A stretch of 64,000 nt of DNA, taken from Triplophysa rosa. Lineage: Eukaryota > Chordata > Actinopteri > Cypriniformes > Nemacheilidae. Below are positions 11,574 through 21,631 of this stretch, piece by piece (position 1 is the stretch's first letter; the number at the start of each line of letters is the position of its first letter). Where the stretch lies: NCBI RefSeq assembly GCF_024868665.1, contig NC_079900.1, positions 21,722,164 through 21,786,163 of the forward strand. Reading direction: 5' to 3'. The notes below the pieces were generated by a model. It was not told where the DNA came from. It searched no databases and saw only the letters and a program-made list of their open reading frames with translations. The position numbers and the translations under genes were made by a program.

Positions 11574-14500
11574 ATAGACTTTTAATGTGAATGAGCTAAA
11601 AGGGAGGGAGCACACACTGCGCTTAATAGGAACTTAATTATTAAACCATACCTTCAATGTAAAGGACAAGATTTTACAAAGTAAATATACAAGGACATGT
11701 ATTAAGATTTTACATAATTAAATATGAACAAATAATATTGATAATACGTATGAAATTATATTTTTTCATGTTGACGTCACACTGAAGCTATGTGTACCCT
11801 TTAAGCTCACCTTAAAATAATATGAAATCTTTCCAAATTACAGCAGCGTGAAACCAAAGACTGTCAATAAACTGTACATTTTTTAATCTTTTGATTTAAT
11901 TGTAATTATTTCCCACATCCATGTTCCAGGTTATAATATGCAAAAGTTTAAACATTCTCTTAATTCTCTTAATTTTTGTGGTAAAAAGTGATATTTACTC
12001 ATAAGAAAGGTCTAAATGTAAAACAAAACATTTAAAGGGTTACTCTTCTGGTCAAAGTTTTAGAGACAGCTTTTACAACGGGCACCAGTGTGAACACGTG
12101 GACACTCATATCTCACAGTGTAATGATCTCATTGATTTCAAAGTACAGGAGGTAGGCTATTTACGTCATAACAAACACATCAGTTGTTTAAGACATCAAA
12201 TCAAGTAGGATAATACATTATTTTTTTTAATAATCTCTTTATAAACTCAAAGATGGAAATGTGCTTAATAGGGACGTTTACCCTAGATGTACTGTAAACC
12301 TATAAGAGAGAAAGAGAGATGAATATAAGATTCCAATCTCTTTCTCTGTGCACTTGAACAGAGTTTTTTGTCAATATGAGTGACAGACACAGCAGATGTG
12401 ACATCGTTCTATACTGCAACAAAAATGAAATGCTCAAATTACTATCATAGATAGCCTAGGGGTTTATTGGGGTTGTATGAAGGTTCCACTGTATATAAAA
12501 ATAATATTATTTTTGATAGAGTTCTTTCATCTAAAACTGGTGTTAATTACTTTTATAAATTATTTTAACATATTTTTTTACTTTGACACTACTTGTCATC
12601 TTGAATAAAAATGCACTTTTACGAAAGGCTTTTACAGTTTTATAGCGTTATTGTAAAATCATTGCTTTTGACAGGTTTGAATACATAAGCTAGCTATTCA
12701 ATCTGCAAATAATGTAGTACTTACTTGTGTGCATGAATGCAAGTTTTTCACTTGTCACGTCAAACTTATGAAGTTGTCATATACAGTAGCTGACGAGCAA
12801 TATCTTCCCATCTTCTCATACAGAGTTTTCACTGTGTTTGATATATAGCCTGCAAACGTCTCCAATGCAGCCCATGGCGACCTATTCACACCTTCAATAT
12901 GTTTGCAGTCTATCTCAAAACGCAAAAGTTATTACTGTACTTGAAAACTATACTGCGAGGGACTGCAAACGCATTTCAGTAATTCAGTTCTCTCCCTGTC
13001 CCTTAAGGCGCTTTGCGGAGTGATTCGAAATCCCGCATCGCGTTTCAAACGGCCAATAAAGGCCTGGTAACTGAGAAAAACAAATGTCCTTCATCACAAT
13101 CAATAAGTAATAGGCTATTTTCTACCCGGGTTTTGAGGCCGGCTCGACAAACGCTCTGTTTTAATGGGCGTGCCGCAGTAAACGCCCACTGCTATGATTG
13201 GATAACAGTTTGTGTAGTAAACTTAGTGGGAGCCTTCTGTGAATTGGGTTAGACACGTAATGTTAGGTTACACATTATCAGGACATATCAAGCGATCTCT
13301 AACAAAGCAATAGTGACGCATAGTACAAATATGTTTTACTCAGCCTTACTGTAGCCTTCCGAGCACAAACACAACACAGCGCATATCAGCAGTTTAGTTT
13401 AAATTGACGGACAAAACGAATCTTTAGCCGAAAAATATGTCGCTATGGTTACCAGTTTGTCAATCATCACAAATGCGGGTGTGTGTACTATGTGTGTCTA
13501 AAGTCATTCGCGAACCAGTGGGTGGGGCTAGAGAAGCAGTCGTTGATATTCTTCTGTGGAGGCGGTGTTCAACCTACCTATAGATGCATTCCAGGACCTG
13601 GCGTTTGCTGGGCCTGGTGTTAATAACAGTTGTCATTTCAGTAACTAGTGCGTTTTCAGTTCTGACACTTACAGAATGTTCGCATGAATATGATTCCCTC
13701 TTATACAACAAAAGCTCGGGTTAAAATTGAGGTCTTAATTCATGACACCTTTAATAAATGCAGGCTATCACTCTCATTACTGTTCCTTAACACAGATAAA
13801 GATGACAAAATTTAAAACTATCAAATAAAACAGCTGTATTCAAATGAAAAGAACAAACATGGTGAAGATAACCACCAATGTCTAAGTATTTGCAGTTAAT
13901 TTATTCTATATGAATATAATAATGTATTAGTATTAGTGTGAGAAATTGTAAATTTGTGTTGAAATGCAATTTAAAATAAAGATTTTTTAGCAATAACTTT
14001 TAATGTCCCCATAAAAGCTTTTTTTGGCTTTGAATATGTAAGTTTATTCAAGACATTCATTCACAATCAAGCAAACAAAACTTACAGTCTCTCATTTCAG
14101 TTTGGATCAACTGTTTTAATGACATCATTCTGTACCTCATCTTCTCATCAGATTCCAGGCTGTGAGGTAAATGAAACGCTCTTGGGTATTTTCAAAGGGG
14201 AAGAGCAACTCAGTATGCCCCTAACATCCTAACATCCAAAGCTGTATTTCAAGGACCAACCTGCTTAAAAATGACACAAACATGAAAAGTACTTTAAAAA
14301 AGAAGTTCTTAAAAATCTGCCTTTAATGACAGTTATTATTAGCATTGGCATTGCAGGGCCAGAAGTGCTTCATTATTCATTTGGAGAAAATGTCCCTCTC
14401 TTCCAATTCATGTAAGTTTTTTGATTTATTCCTGTTTTCAACCATTTCTTGTAAAAGTTTATACTGTCTGCACAGCAAACTGCATAGAGAGCTTTGTTAA

Positions 14501-14831
14501 TTAAAGGAGACTTCACACTGACAGAGGTCTTCAATAACAAAGCCTCCACAAGTCCTTCATTTTCAGCCAGTTTAACTTTATGCAAATGAGTATTGATGTG
14601 TTGTCTACCAATGGCGTGCAGGCCTTGGACAGCTCACATGATAAAGTGGGGTGCAACAGTGCAGTGGGAAACGCCTGCTATAGCAGTGAACAGCAAACTG
14701 ACCTACAGCGATCTGACACGTTTATACTAGCTGCTATTACATGGACACATCGGATTGAATTTAATCAGTAGTTTTAATGTAGTGTTTACATGAAAGGTAA
14801 ATTAAGTGATCTGATTGATGTGCGTGTTTAC
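11574..14831. other. Non-coding DNA, no gene recognised
   Basis: The stretch is mostly AT-rich with short frames only. About 12,840-13,570 is richer in CpG and has CCAAT-type motifs (GCCAATAAA near 13,052; inverted GATTGG near 13,196). It could be an old promoter or a decayed element. About 14,700-14,830 contains TGTTTACATG and TCTGATTGATG blocks that recur at 17.3-17.5 kb on the far side of the LTR element, suggesting one repeat split by that insertion. Confidence 0.35.
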
Positions 14832-15391
14832 TGTCACGGTCCCACCGTCTTGTTTATGAAATTCTAGTCGTGTGGTGGGATCGGGGCAGAGTCCTTAGGT
14901 TATGTGTGGAGAGAAACATATTATTGTCTGTTTGACAATAATATACGTTCTTTCCAGTGTCTTGTCATTGGCCCCATTCCTCTCATTTCCTTGATATCTT
15001 TCCCTGAGTGTTTAATTACCCACACCTGCCCCGTGTCATTATCCCTTGTTTGTCTTACCTATATATACCCTCATGTTTCTTTGTCCTGTGTTCGGTCATT
15101 GTGTTTGGTGTGTTTGCTATATGGTTTCATGTCGTGCTTACCGTCGGCGCATGTTTGTGTTCCTGTTGTGGATTCCCTTGTCTCAGTCAAGTAAGTGTTC
15201 AGTTTAGTTTATGTCTAGTGTTGTTTATCTCAGTTTAGTGTTAGTTAGTCTACGTTCTGTTATTATCCTGTTGTGTTATTATACCCCATCGTGGGTCTTT
15301 GTTTTGTGTTTATTTTCTGTTAAATAAAGTCTTTTGTTAACCCCTTCATCCCCGTTGCCTGCAATTGGGTTCTTACCTGCATTTCATGACA
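14832..15391 (+). repeat. 5' LTR (560 bp)
   Basis: It begins TGTCACGG and ends CATGACA. It has a TATATATA stretch near 15,060 and a TTAAATAAAG polyadenylation region near 15,322. It differs from the 3' copy at roughly a dozen positions over about 405 shared bases (counted by eye), pointing to a modest age. Confidence 0.85.
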
Positions 15392-15393
15392 GA

Positions 15394-16260
15394 ATGACCG
15401 AACCAATTCAGAACCCAGCGGGCAGCAAAATGGACGGCACGGCGTCGTCCTCGCGGGCCGCCCAAGCCCACTTGCTGCTGGGGTTCTGTCAGGGGAGTTA
15501 CGGGAACCGGGAGTTCGCCGGGGCATTCTCGACGGTGGCGAGGTCGTCTGAGTTTGGCGAGGCGGAGTTGAAGGTGATCTTCAACTGCTGCCTCACTCAG
15601 CGCCTCGCCCCGTCGGAGAAGAGGCTGCTGGCTCCCCTTGGGTTCGCGGACATGGTAGGTTCGTGGCCAACCGGGACGGTCCCGAGGGTGAGGTTCCACT
15701 CGGAGCCCTCCCCCACGGTCGACCTCCGGAGGGCCTCGTCCTGGCTGCCGCTGCCCGGGGGGACTCAGTACCCTTCGGCTGAGCTCCACGGTCCCCGGTT
15801 CTCCTGGCGGCGCCTGTGGCGAGTGGGGGAGGTGTGACCCGGGGATGACGTCTGCGGTCTCCCCGAGCGGAACTCCCTCCGGTCCCCAGGTTCCGCCTAA
15901 GTGGCTATGGACCGGTGGTGCGGAGAAGGAGGGAGAAGCGTCGAGGAGGACGTCCAGTCCGGTGCAGCCGGCGTCCAGTCCGGTGATCCAGCCGGCGTCC
16001 AGGCCGGTGATCCAGCCGGCGTCCAGCCCGGTGATCCAGCCGGCGTCCAGCCGGTGATCCAGCCGGCGTCCAGCCGGTGATCCAGCCGGCCTTCCAGCCG
16101 GCGTCAGCCCTGTCCAGCCGGCCTTCCAGCCGGCGTCAAGCCCTGTCCAGCCGGCCCCTGGGAAACTGCCAGGGCCAAAGACTGTCCCCCCAGGACTCCC
16201 CCTAAGTCCCCCAGGACTCCGCGCCCTCGAGCGCAGCCGGGGACTGGGACTTTTCCCCAC
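15394..16260 (+). pseudogene. Gag-like relic of the LTR element
   Basis: An ATG three bases after the 5' LTR opens a 147-codon frame to 15837. Its middle part (the GFCQGSYGNREFAGAF region) resembles the structural protein of Gypsy-type fish elements. After that stop a second frame from 15845 continues with Pro/Ser-rich sequence over a minisatellite. The two pieces are probably one protein broken by a frameshift. High GC content sets it apart from the surrounding AT-rich DNA. No nucleocapsid zinc knuckle or enzymatic domain is visible. Assignment rests on position and general resemblance. Confidence 0.5.
15955..16150 (+). repeat. GC-rich 24-bp minisatellite in the Gag-like region
   Basis: Units of about 24 bp built on GTGATCCAGCCGGCGTCCAG repeat four to five times, then degrade into shorter CCAGCCGGC units. 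On the + strand the first units encode SPVIQPAS repeats. A run of different frames is kept open, so expansion has not been limited to one reading frame. Confidence 0.75.
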
Positions 16261-16478
16261 CCCTATGGACTGCCCCCTATGGGCCCTTGTTTGGTCCCTC
16301 CCCCCCTCCCATGTTTGTTATTTTTGATGTCTCACCCAAGTCCTGTTGTTGTCTTGTCATGTTTACCCTTGATTTTGTTTTCTTTGTTTTGCCTTGTCCT
16401 GTCTGTCTCCCAGTCTGTCATGTCTTGTTTGTCAACCCCTTGGTGAACACCTGGGGGTGTTCATTAAGGGGGGGGCTC

Positions 16479-16888
16479 TGTCACGGTCCCACCGTCTTGT
16501 TTATGAAATTCTAGTCGTGTGGTGGGATCGGGGCAGAGTCCTTAGGTTATGTGTGGAGAGAAACATATTGTTGTCCGTTTGGACAATAATATACGTTCTC
16601 TCCAGTGTCTTGTCATTGGCCCCATTCCTCTCGTTTCCTTGTCATCTTCCCCTGAGTGTTTAATTACCCACACCTGCCCCGTGTCATTATCCCTTGTTTG
16701 TCTTACCTATATATACCCTCATGTTTCTTTGTCCTGTGTTCGGTCATTGTGTTTGGTGTGTTTGCTATATGGTTTCATGTCGTGCTTACCGTCGTCTCAT
16801 GTTTGTGTTCCTGTTGTGGATTCCCCTGTCTCAGTCAAGTAAGTGTTCAGTTTAGTTTATGTCTAGTGTTGTTTATCTCAGTTTAATG
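16479..16888 (+). repeat. 3' LTR, truncated
   Basis: It aligns with the first ~410 bp of the 5' LTR from TGTCACGG and ends abruptly after CAGTTTAATGT, where AT-rich flank begins. The polyadenylation region present in the 5' copy is missing. Confidence 0.8.
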
Positions 16889-17459
16889 TAAAATAAACGC
16901 AAAATAATGTCTACATATCAATGAAGCAAGCGATTTACCATGTTAAAACAGTTAATCCTTCCAAAGCACATGTAAGTAAACGATAAATAAAAGAAATGTT
17001 CGGTAGCCTACTACGCATATAAATGAAATTTTATGATTAGATATTTTAGCCTACAGGATGTTTGTACATCTGCAAATGTATCGTGTTTTAAAAAGGAACT
17101 CAGAAATTGCGGTTAAAAACTCACTTCAGGGAAACAGTTAAGACATTTTAAATGCATAGAAAAATTAATATGTTCATTTAGAGATGACAAGCATATGGAA
17201 ATGTACCGCTTTGTCAGATTTATGGTTTTTGGTTTCTTTAGCAGCAGCTGCTCCGTTCCTTGCGTCATACGCCCTTACGAGCCAGCGTCGTCTTTGCACA
17301 TGCGCACAACTTCCTACTTCGGTTTTCAATCTGATCAAGTGTTTACATGTCCTATCAAGCGGATTACAAATGGCATAAACCACCCCCTACAATCCGACTG
17401 AAATTTCAACCGGGAATTTTTAATCTGATTGATGTGTTTATATGGAGCATTTTGGATTT
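16889..17459. other. Flank of the LTR element, possible older repeat
   Basis: No gene is seen. 17,300-17,450 carries repeated TGTTTACATG, ATCTGATTGATG and CGGATT blocks similar to those left of the LTR element at 14.7-14.8 kb and right of the SINE at 17.72-17.75 kb. This may be an old DNA element interrupted by both insertions. Confidence 0.3.
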
Positions 17460-17717
17460 GGATTCAATGTATTGTCATTGCACATGTACAAGTACAAGGC
17501 AACGAAATGTGACCTCTGCATTTAACCCATCCAGAGAGTAGTGAACACACGTACCCCCGGAGCAGTGGGCAGCTATCACTACAGCGCCCGGGGAGCAAGT
17601 AGGGATAAGGTGCCTTGCTCAAAGGCACCTCAGTTGTTACCCGCCGGCCCTGGGAATCGAACCGGCAACCTTCTGGTCATGAGTCCGACTCTCTAACCAT
17701 TAGGCCACAACTGCCCC
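17460..17717 (-). mobile_element. tRNA-derived SINE (copy 1)
   Basis: Read on the minus strand, the head starts GGGGCAGTTGTGGCCTAATG, whose GGCCTAATGGTTAGAG is an RNA polymerase III A box. A perfect B box GGTTCGATTCC follows (17653-17663). The tail ends in CAATGACAATACATTGAATC. A second copy lies at 48.8 kb. GGATTTGGATT occurs beside the tail (17454-17464) and just beyond the head (17731-17741), but the second copy is 13 bp away, so it is not a clean target duplication. Confidence 0.88.
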
Positions 17718-18001
17718 TTTCAATCGGATTGGATTTGGATTGCAAAGGAACAAAGTCAATGGAAGTCACTCTCTTTCAAGCGACCAAAATCAGCAAAACT
17801 CACCTTTATGCATATCAGCAGTAATATGGGGATTATGAATGGAAGTGCAGCGTGTAAAGAATTAAACTGAATGAAAGTCATTTCAATGAGAATTATCAAT
17901 TTGAGGTGTTATGTTACTTGATGTTAGTGACAGGAACCCTTGGTTGAGTTTTACCTCATTTATTGGAATCAGTTACTGGAAGTCTTAATGTTATTGTTAA
18001 T

Positions 18002-18306
18002 TTTGGGTGAACACTCTTTCATCATTTACTCACACCCTCTTGTCATTTAAAACCTGTATGCCTTTCTTACTTCTACAGAACACAAAAGAATATATTTTGA
18101 AGAATGTTGTTAACTGGCATCCATTGACTTTTGTGTTTTTGTTTCCATACAATAGAAGTGAATGGGTGCAGGCTCTGTTCGGTTACCAATATTCTTCAAA
18201 ATATCTTCTTTTGTGTTCTGCGGAAGAACGTCATACAGGTTTGAAATAATCAGAGGGTGAATAAATGATGACAGAATTTATATTTTTGCATGAAATATCC
18301 CTTTAA
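18002..18306. mobile_element. Palindromic MITE (Angel-like)
   Basis: The left half (TTGGGTGAACACTC, TCATTTACTCACACCCTC, AACACAAAAGAATATATTTTG) is mirrored by the right half (CAAAATATCTTCTTTTGTGTT, GAGGGTGAATAAATGATGAC, ATATCCCTTTAA). The whole unit can fold into a long hairpin. This is a very common cyprinid repeat; related copies lie at 35.4, 46.6 and 62.6 kb. Confidence 0.85.
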
Positions 18307-19124
18307 GTTGGGATGTGCAAGACATGGTACAGCTGCTAATAGTCGACACTGAAAAAACAGTCAATTACATGAAAAAATATACTATTTATGGCTATTTACA
18401 GTCATTTTCATGTTACAATCGAAACATGTATGACCTATAAATTCCATTAGTTATGGGATTTTGATTTATAATTTTTTTTAGTGATTTGACGTGCCCGCAA
18501 TAATACCACTGTGCATTTTCACTACCGTGGTGTACCGTATTACCGAACACCAGCACTGTCTACTCACTCACAAGTACTGAAAAGTGAAGCTGCGGGCTCT
18601 TTGATCGCCCCCTGGTGGTTGGCTGCAGTGTACGTCTTAAACCTCTCCATGTAAACAAATGGGACAGGAGCCCTACTATAAAATCAAATTACACTTTTTA
18701 TCACGTTTTTAGCTATCACGTTGATGTACGTCCAAATGTTCTTTTTTTAAATGAATTTGGTTTTAGTTAGTTATAACATGTTATATAAAGGGGCGTGGTA
18801 ACGTGATTTCTTCATTTATGATTGAGTCATGATGAGGGAATATGAGCGGGTCCTTGATACTGCGCTCCACTTCGTGCTCACTGCTGCGCAGATTCTGGCA
18901 CCAAATGACGTCAATGGCAGCGGCCATAACTCTGACGTTTTGGCATCATTTTTCTACTATGGAAGTAAATAGGAGCGTGTCGCTCATAATTTATACGGTC
19001 AATGAATTATTTCAAGAAGCACACGTTATTATTTTCATAGCTATGACTGTTTTGATGCTCCTAATCGCATAATCCGATCATGTGACTATAGCCTGGATTT
19101 CACAAATGGTCTCACAAATACACA
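18307..19124. other. Non-coding DNA, nothing recognised
   Basis: Short frames only. A GC-richer part near 18,840-18,960 includes GCGCTCCACTTCGTGCTC but no domain or repeat that I can name. Confidence 0.4.
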
Positions 19125-19200
19125 CAAGTTAAAATAGTAAGAAACCCCTAGATCAAGTTTTTGGACTGTAATCTAGGGGTTCCTTGCTTTTTTTAACTTG
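19125..19200. repeat. Strong 76-bp hairpin (about 29-bp arms, 17-nt loop)
   Basis: The left arm 19125-19153 starts CAAGTTAAAATAG and ends GAAACCCCTAGAT. The right arm 19171-19200 is its reverse complement with a few mismatches and one base difference in length (ATCTAGGGGTTCC through TTTAACTTG). Size and loop fit a precursor-microRNA-like fold or a miniature palindromic element. I matched it to no known microRNA. Confidence 0.75.
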
Positions 19201-20021
19201 TCGACTTGGTTTAAAACAACAGTCAAACAGGTTGCAGCGCACGTCTTAAATCAGGCCTTCCAGCTGTATCATGAACATGAGCTCCACTGGTTTCAATCTC
19301 ATTGTTTGAGCTAAATAACATTGGCTCAGAGTATTTTGTATTTTTATATCTTCGTCGTTTTTTGTGTCGTCTAGGGCCGTAAATGACACGTGTAGCCGGG
19401 GCATCTGTATATGTGTCGCTTCATTTCTGTTGTCGTCTTTACACCCCTGCACATAATGAGCCCATAAGTAAGTAAACAGTGTTAATGGAGGATGATGTGG
19501 ACGCAGTTCTTGCGCTTGTACCCCTGCTGTTGCTAATTAGGATAAATGTATTTCAACGGCTTGTTTTTACCCCCTTCTTTCCGACTCACTTCTCGTCTCT
19601 ATTTTTGTTCTCTTCTTTTTTTTTACATGCTTCTTAATCATTTGTCAGGTCACGATGGCCCAAATGTTTTTGCGAGGAAACGTGGAAAACAGCGAATGTG
19701 ACAACACTGATTCACAATTCTCCTTTAGTTCGCCGTGGGTAATGGTTGATTATATATAAAACACTCCCGGCGTCTCGCCGTAGAGGCGGAGGAGGACAAA
19801 CGATTTGCAATCGCTTGCTATTTATTGCCCGCTATAATGTTGGCATTGTAAAGTTCTCTCTGCAATAACCTCGTGTCAAAACAGATTTATTATATTTAGT
19901 GCCTGTCTTTTCTGCGCACGTCGAAAACAACTGTTGTAACTCCAGTGATTTATTATGATTAATTTCTCTCCTAATTACTGTTATTTGTGCATCTGTGAGG
20001 AGTGTGATACGTATATGTGGA

Positions 20022-20051
<30 letters not shown>
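20022..20051 (+). repeat. (TG)n microsatellite
   Basis: About 30 bp of TG dinucleotides ends in a short CGCGCG run, the same TG-to-CG arrangement as the larger tract 300 bp downstream. Confidence 0.9.
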
Positions 20052-20052
<1 letters not shown>

Positions 20053-20325
20053 TAAAGGGCTGTTGTTGCGATGATATGAGTTTCTGTCCCCACACCCAGC
20101 TTGTACCTGTGGGTGGGTGTGTTGTTAATGCCGCTTTGACGTAAAAGCCCTAATTTGGGGCGGTGATTGATGGTTTAATATTGCTGCCTGCAACCTTACT
20201 GCCCCCACCCACCCAATGAAGCTGCAGGCAGGCACGATGCTTCGGCAGCCAGTGTGTGTAATGTCACAATCTATTCTATCCTGGAAGAAAGTGGGAAAAA
20301 AATACTGGAGCAGATTAAACCCAGT

Positions 20326-20329
<4 letters not shown>

Positions 20330-20370
<41 letters not shown>

Positions 20371-20379
20371 CGCGCGTGT

Positions 20380-20442
<63 letters not shown>

Positions 20443-20465
20443 CGTGCGCGCGCGCGCGCGCGCGC
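20330..20465 (+). repeat. 136-bp alternating TG/CG tract (Z-DNA type)
   Basis: Strict pyrimidine-purine alternation runs for about 136 bp: TG repeats, interspersed CGCGCG, then TG, then a final (CG)n. Such tracts adopt left-handed Z-DNA readily under negative supercoiling. A TATAAA box (20475-20480) follows within 10 bp. Long His/Thr or Val/Cys open frames over this tract are translation artefacts. Confidence 0.92.
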
Positions 20466-21202
20466 CCAGGCGGGTATAAACGCATTAGTGCCCGTGATCT
20501 TGCGCTGGTAAATATATACAACAGAATTTAATATCGCAATGGAGAGCGAATGACTCAACGCATCTGGCAAAGCTGTGCATTTGTGAGTGCTTATATATAC
20601 TTCTGGCTGCATTACATGTGCGCTCCCTCTCGGCGCTTTGTATATAAATATATAAAGTGTGCGAATATATATCTACCCAGCGGTGAAATCCAAATCGACT
20701 GACTTTGGCGTGAGGTCAGCGCGGACTGAGTACAGTCATTTTGTTTGTCATGATTTCAGCACTTTTTCTAACTAAATAACCCCCTGTTTCTGCTCTTCCT
20801 TTGTTCGTCTTTTATACATCCATTTTGTTTTCACCTGAAGTTACCTTCACTTTCTCACTCACTTCACTTTTCTCCCTATAGTAGGCTACTTTTTGAATAC
20901 TTTCCCACTCCTTCTTGGAGCTCAAACTCATTTCATCCACCATGAATGATTTAATATTACGACTCATCAGAAATGTAAATTAAAAATGTAAATCAATAAA
21001 CACGGGTAAGGTGTTATGGGAATAGTCGCACAGCTCTGTTTTTAAGTAGTCTCTTTTAGTTGTGGGACCAATGTTGACACATCTTGTCTCGGAGTTTCTG
21101 CAAGCTGGGCAATGTTCCATCACATACCACAGCAGCAAGATCTATTGCTTTTAATTGTTTCATTACTATGCACACTAACATTTATATATCTAGATTTTCC
21201 TA

Positions 21203-21631
21203 TTAAAGGGGTAGTTCACTTTAAAAAGACAATTCTATCAATATTTACTCATTCTCGTGTCATTGTAAGTCTTTGAAGTCATGCAATAGCTTTGCAATTA
21301 AAGCAGAATTAAAGTTCCTATTTACAGATTCAAAGGGTGATGTCTAGCCCATATTTGTCTTCATCAGTTTTAAATCGTTGACAAGGATAAAGACACACAA
21401 CACAAGTCCATCATATGTATTTAGAAGACTGATATAGTAAATTAATATATTGTGTGAATTGTAGCCTATAGACTACCTTTTCAAAGCTTGGAAGCACATG
21501 GTTACTGTTGTTTAATGGCAAGAGTTGAGTAACAGTTCTTGAAACATGTTTGCATTCCATGGAGGGAGAACAGTTTGGAATGACACGAGCCAGTAGACAA
21601 TAAAATCAATTTTATTTTAGGAGAACTCTTC
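21203..21631. mobile_element. Probable palindromic MITE, degraded
   Basis: The left end TTAAAGGGGTAGTTCACTTT with ATTTACTCATTCTCGTGTC is matched loosely at the right by TTTGGAATGACACGAG and TTTTAGGAGAACTCTTC. It appears to be a diverged relative of the Angel-like elements in this window. The middle is not well conserved. Confidence 0.5.

Larger units (their letters stand above)
14832..16888 (+). mobile_element. Non-autonomous LTR retroelement (Ty3/Gypsy-like), 3' LTR truncated
   Basis: Two direct repeats beginning TGTCACGGTCCCACC bracket a 1.09 kb interior. The interior has a Gag-like relic and a GC-rich minisatellite. It ends with a polypurine tract (TTAAGGGGGGGGCT) directly before the 3' LTR, as expected for minus/plus-strand priming. 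No protease, reverse transcriptase or integrase sequence is present, so any mobility would have needed enzymes in trans. The 3' LTR stops about 150 bp short and no target duplication can be checked. Confidence 0.85.
19201..21202. other. Non-coding DNA with possible conserved blocks and TG tracts
   Basis: No gene is recognised. About 19,640-19,900 and 20,060-20,230 are balanced, CpG-containing stretches with TATATATAAAAC and TAATTTGGGG-type cores that look like conserved regulatory DNA (appearance only). Two TG-based tracts are listed separately. About 20,590-20,680 has repeated TATATA and ATATATAAAG motifs. Confidence 0.3.

Noticed and set aside
15373..16260. 295-codon minus-strand frame over the LTR element
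   Set aside because: It is antisense to the Gag-like relic and consists mainly of translated GC-rich minisatellite.
17620..17717. Functional tRNA gene (perfect A and B boxes)
   Set aside because: The boxes lie in the head of a multi-copy SINE (second copy at 48.8 kb), and no complete acceptor stem can be formed.
19141..19190. Similarity of the hairpin (GGAACCCCTAG) to a parvovirus terminal repeat
   Set aside because: The shared run is about 11 bases. The rest of the hairpin is AT-rich and unrelated, and no viral coding sequence lies nearby. Chance is the better explanation.
20216..20612. Open frames rich in Val/Cys/Ala/Arg or His/Thr
   Set aside because: They are translations of the TG/CG dinucleotide tract in different frames and strands.
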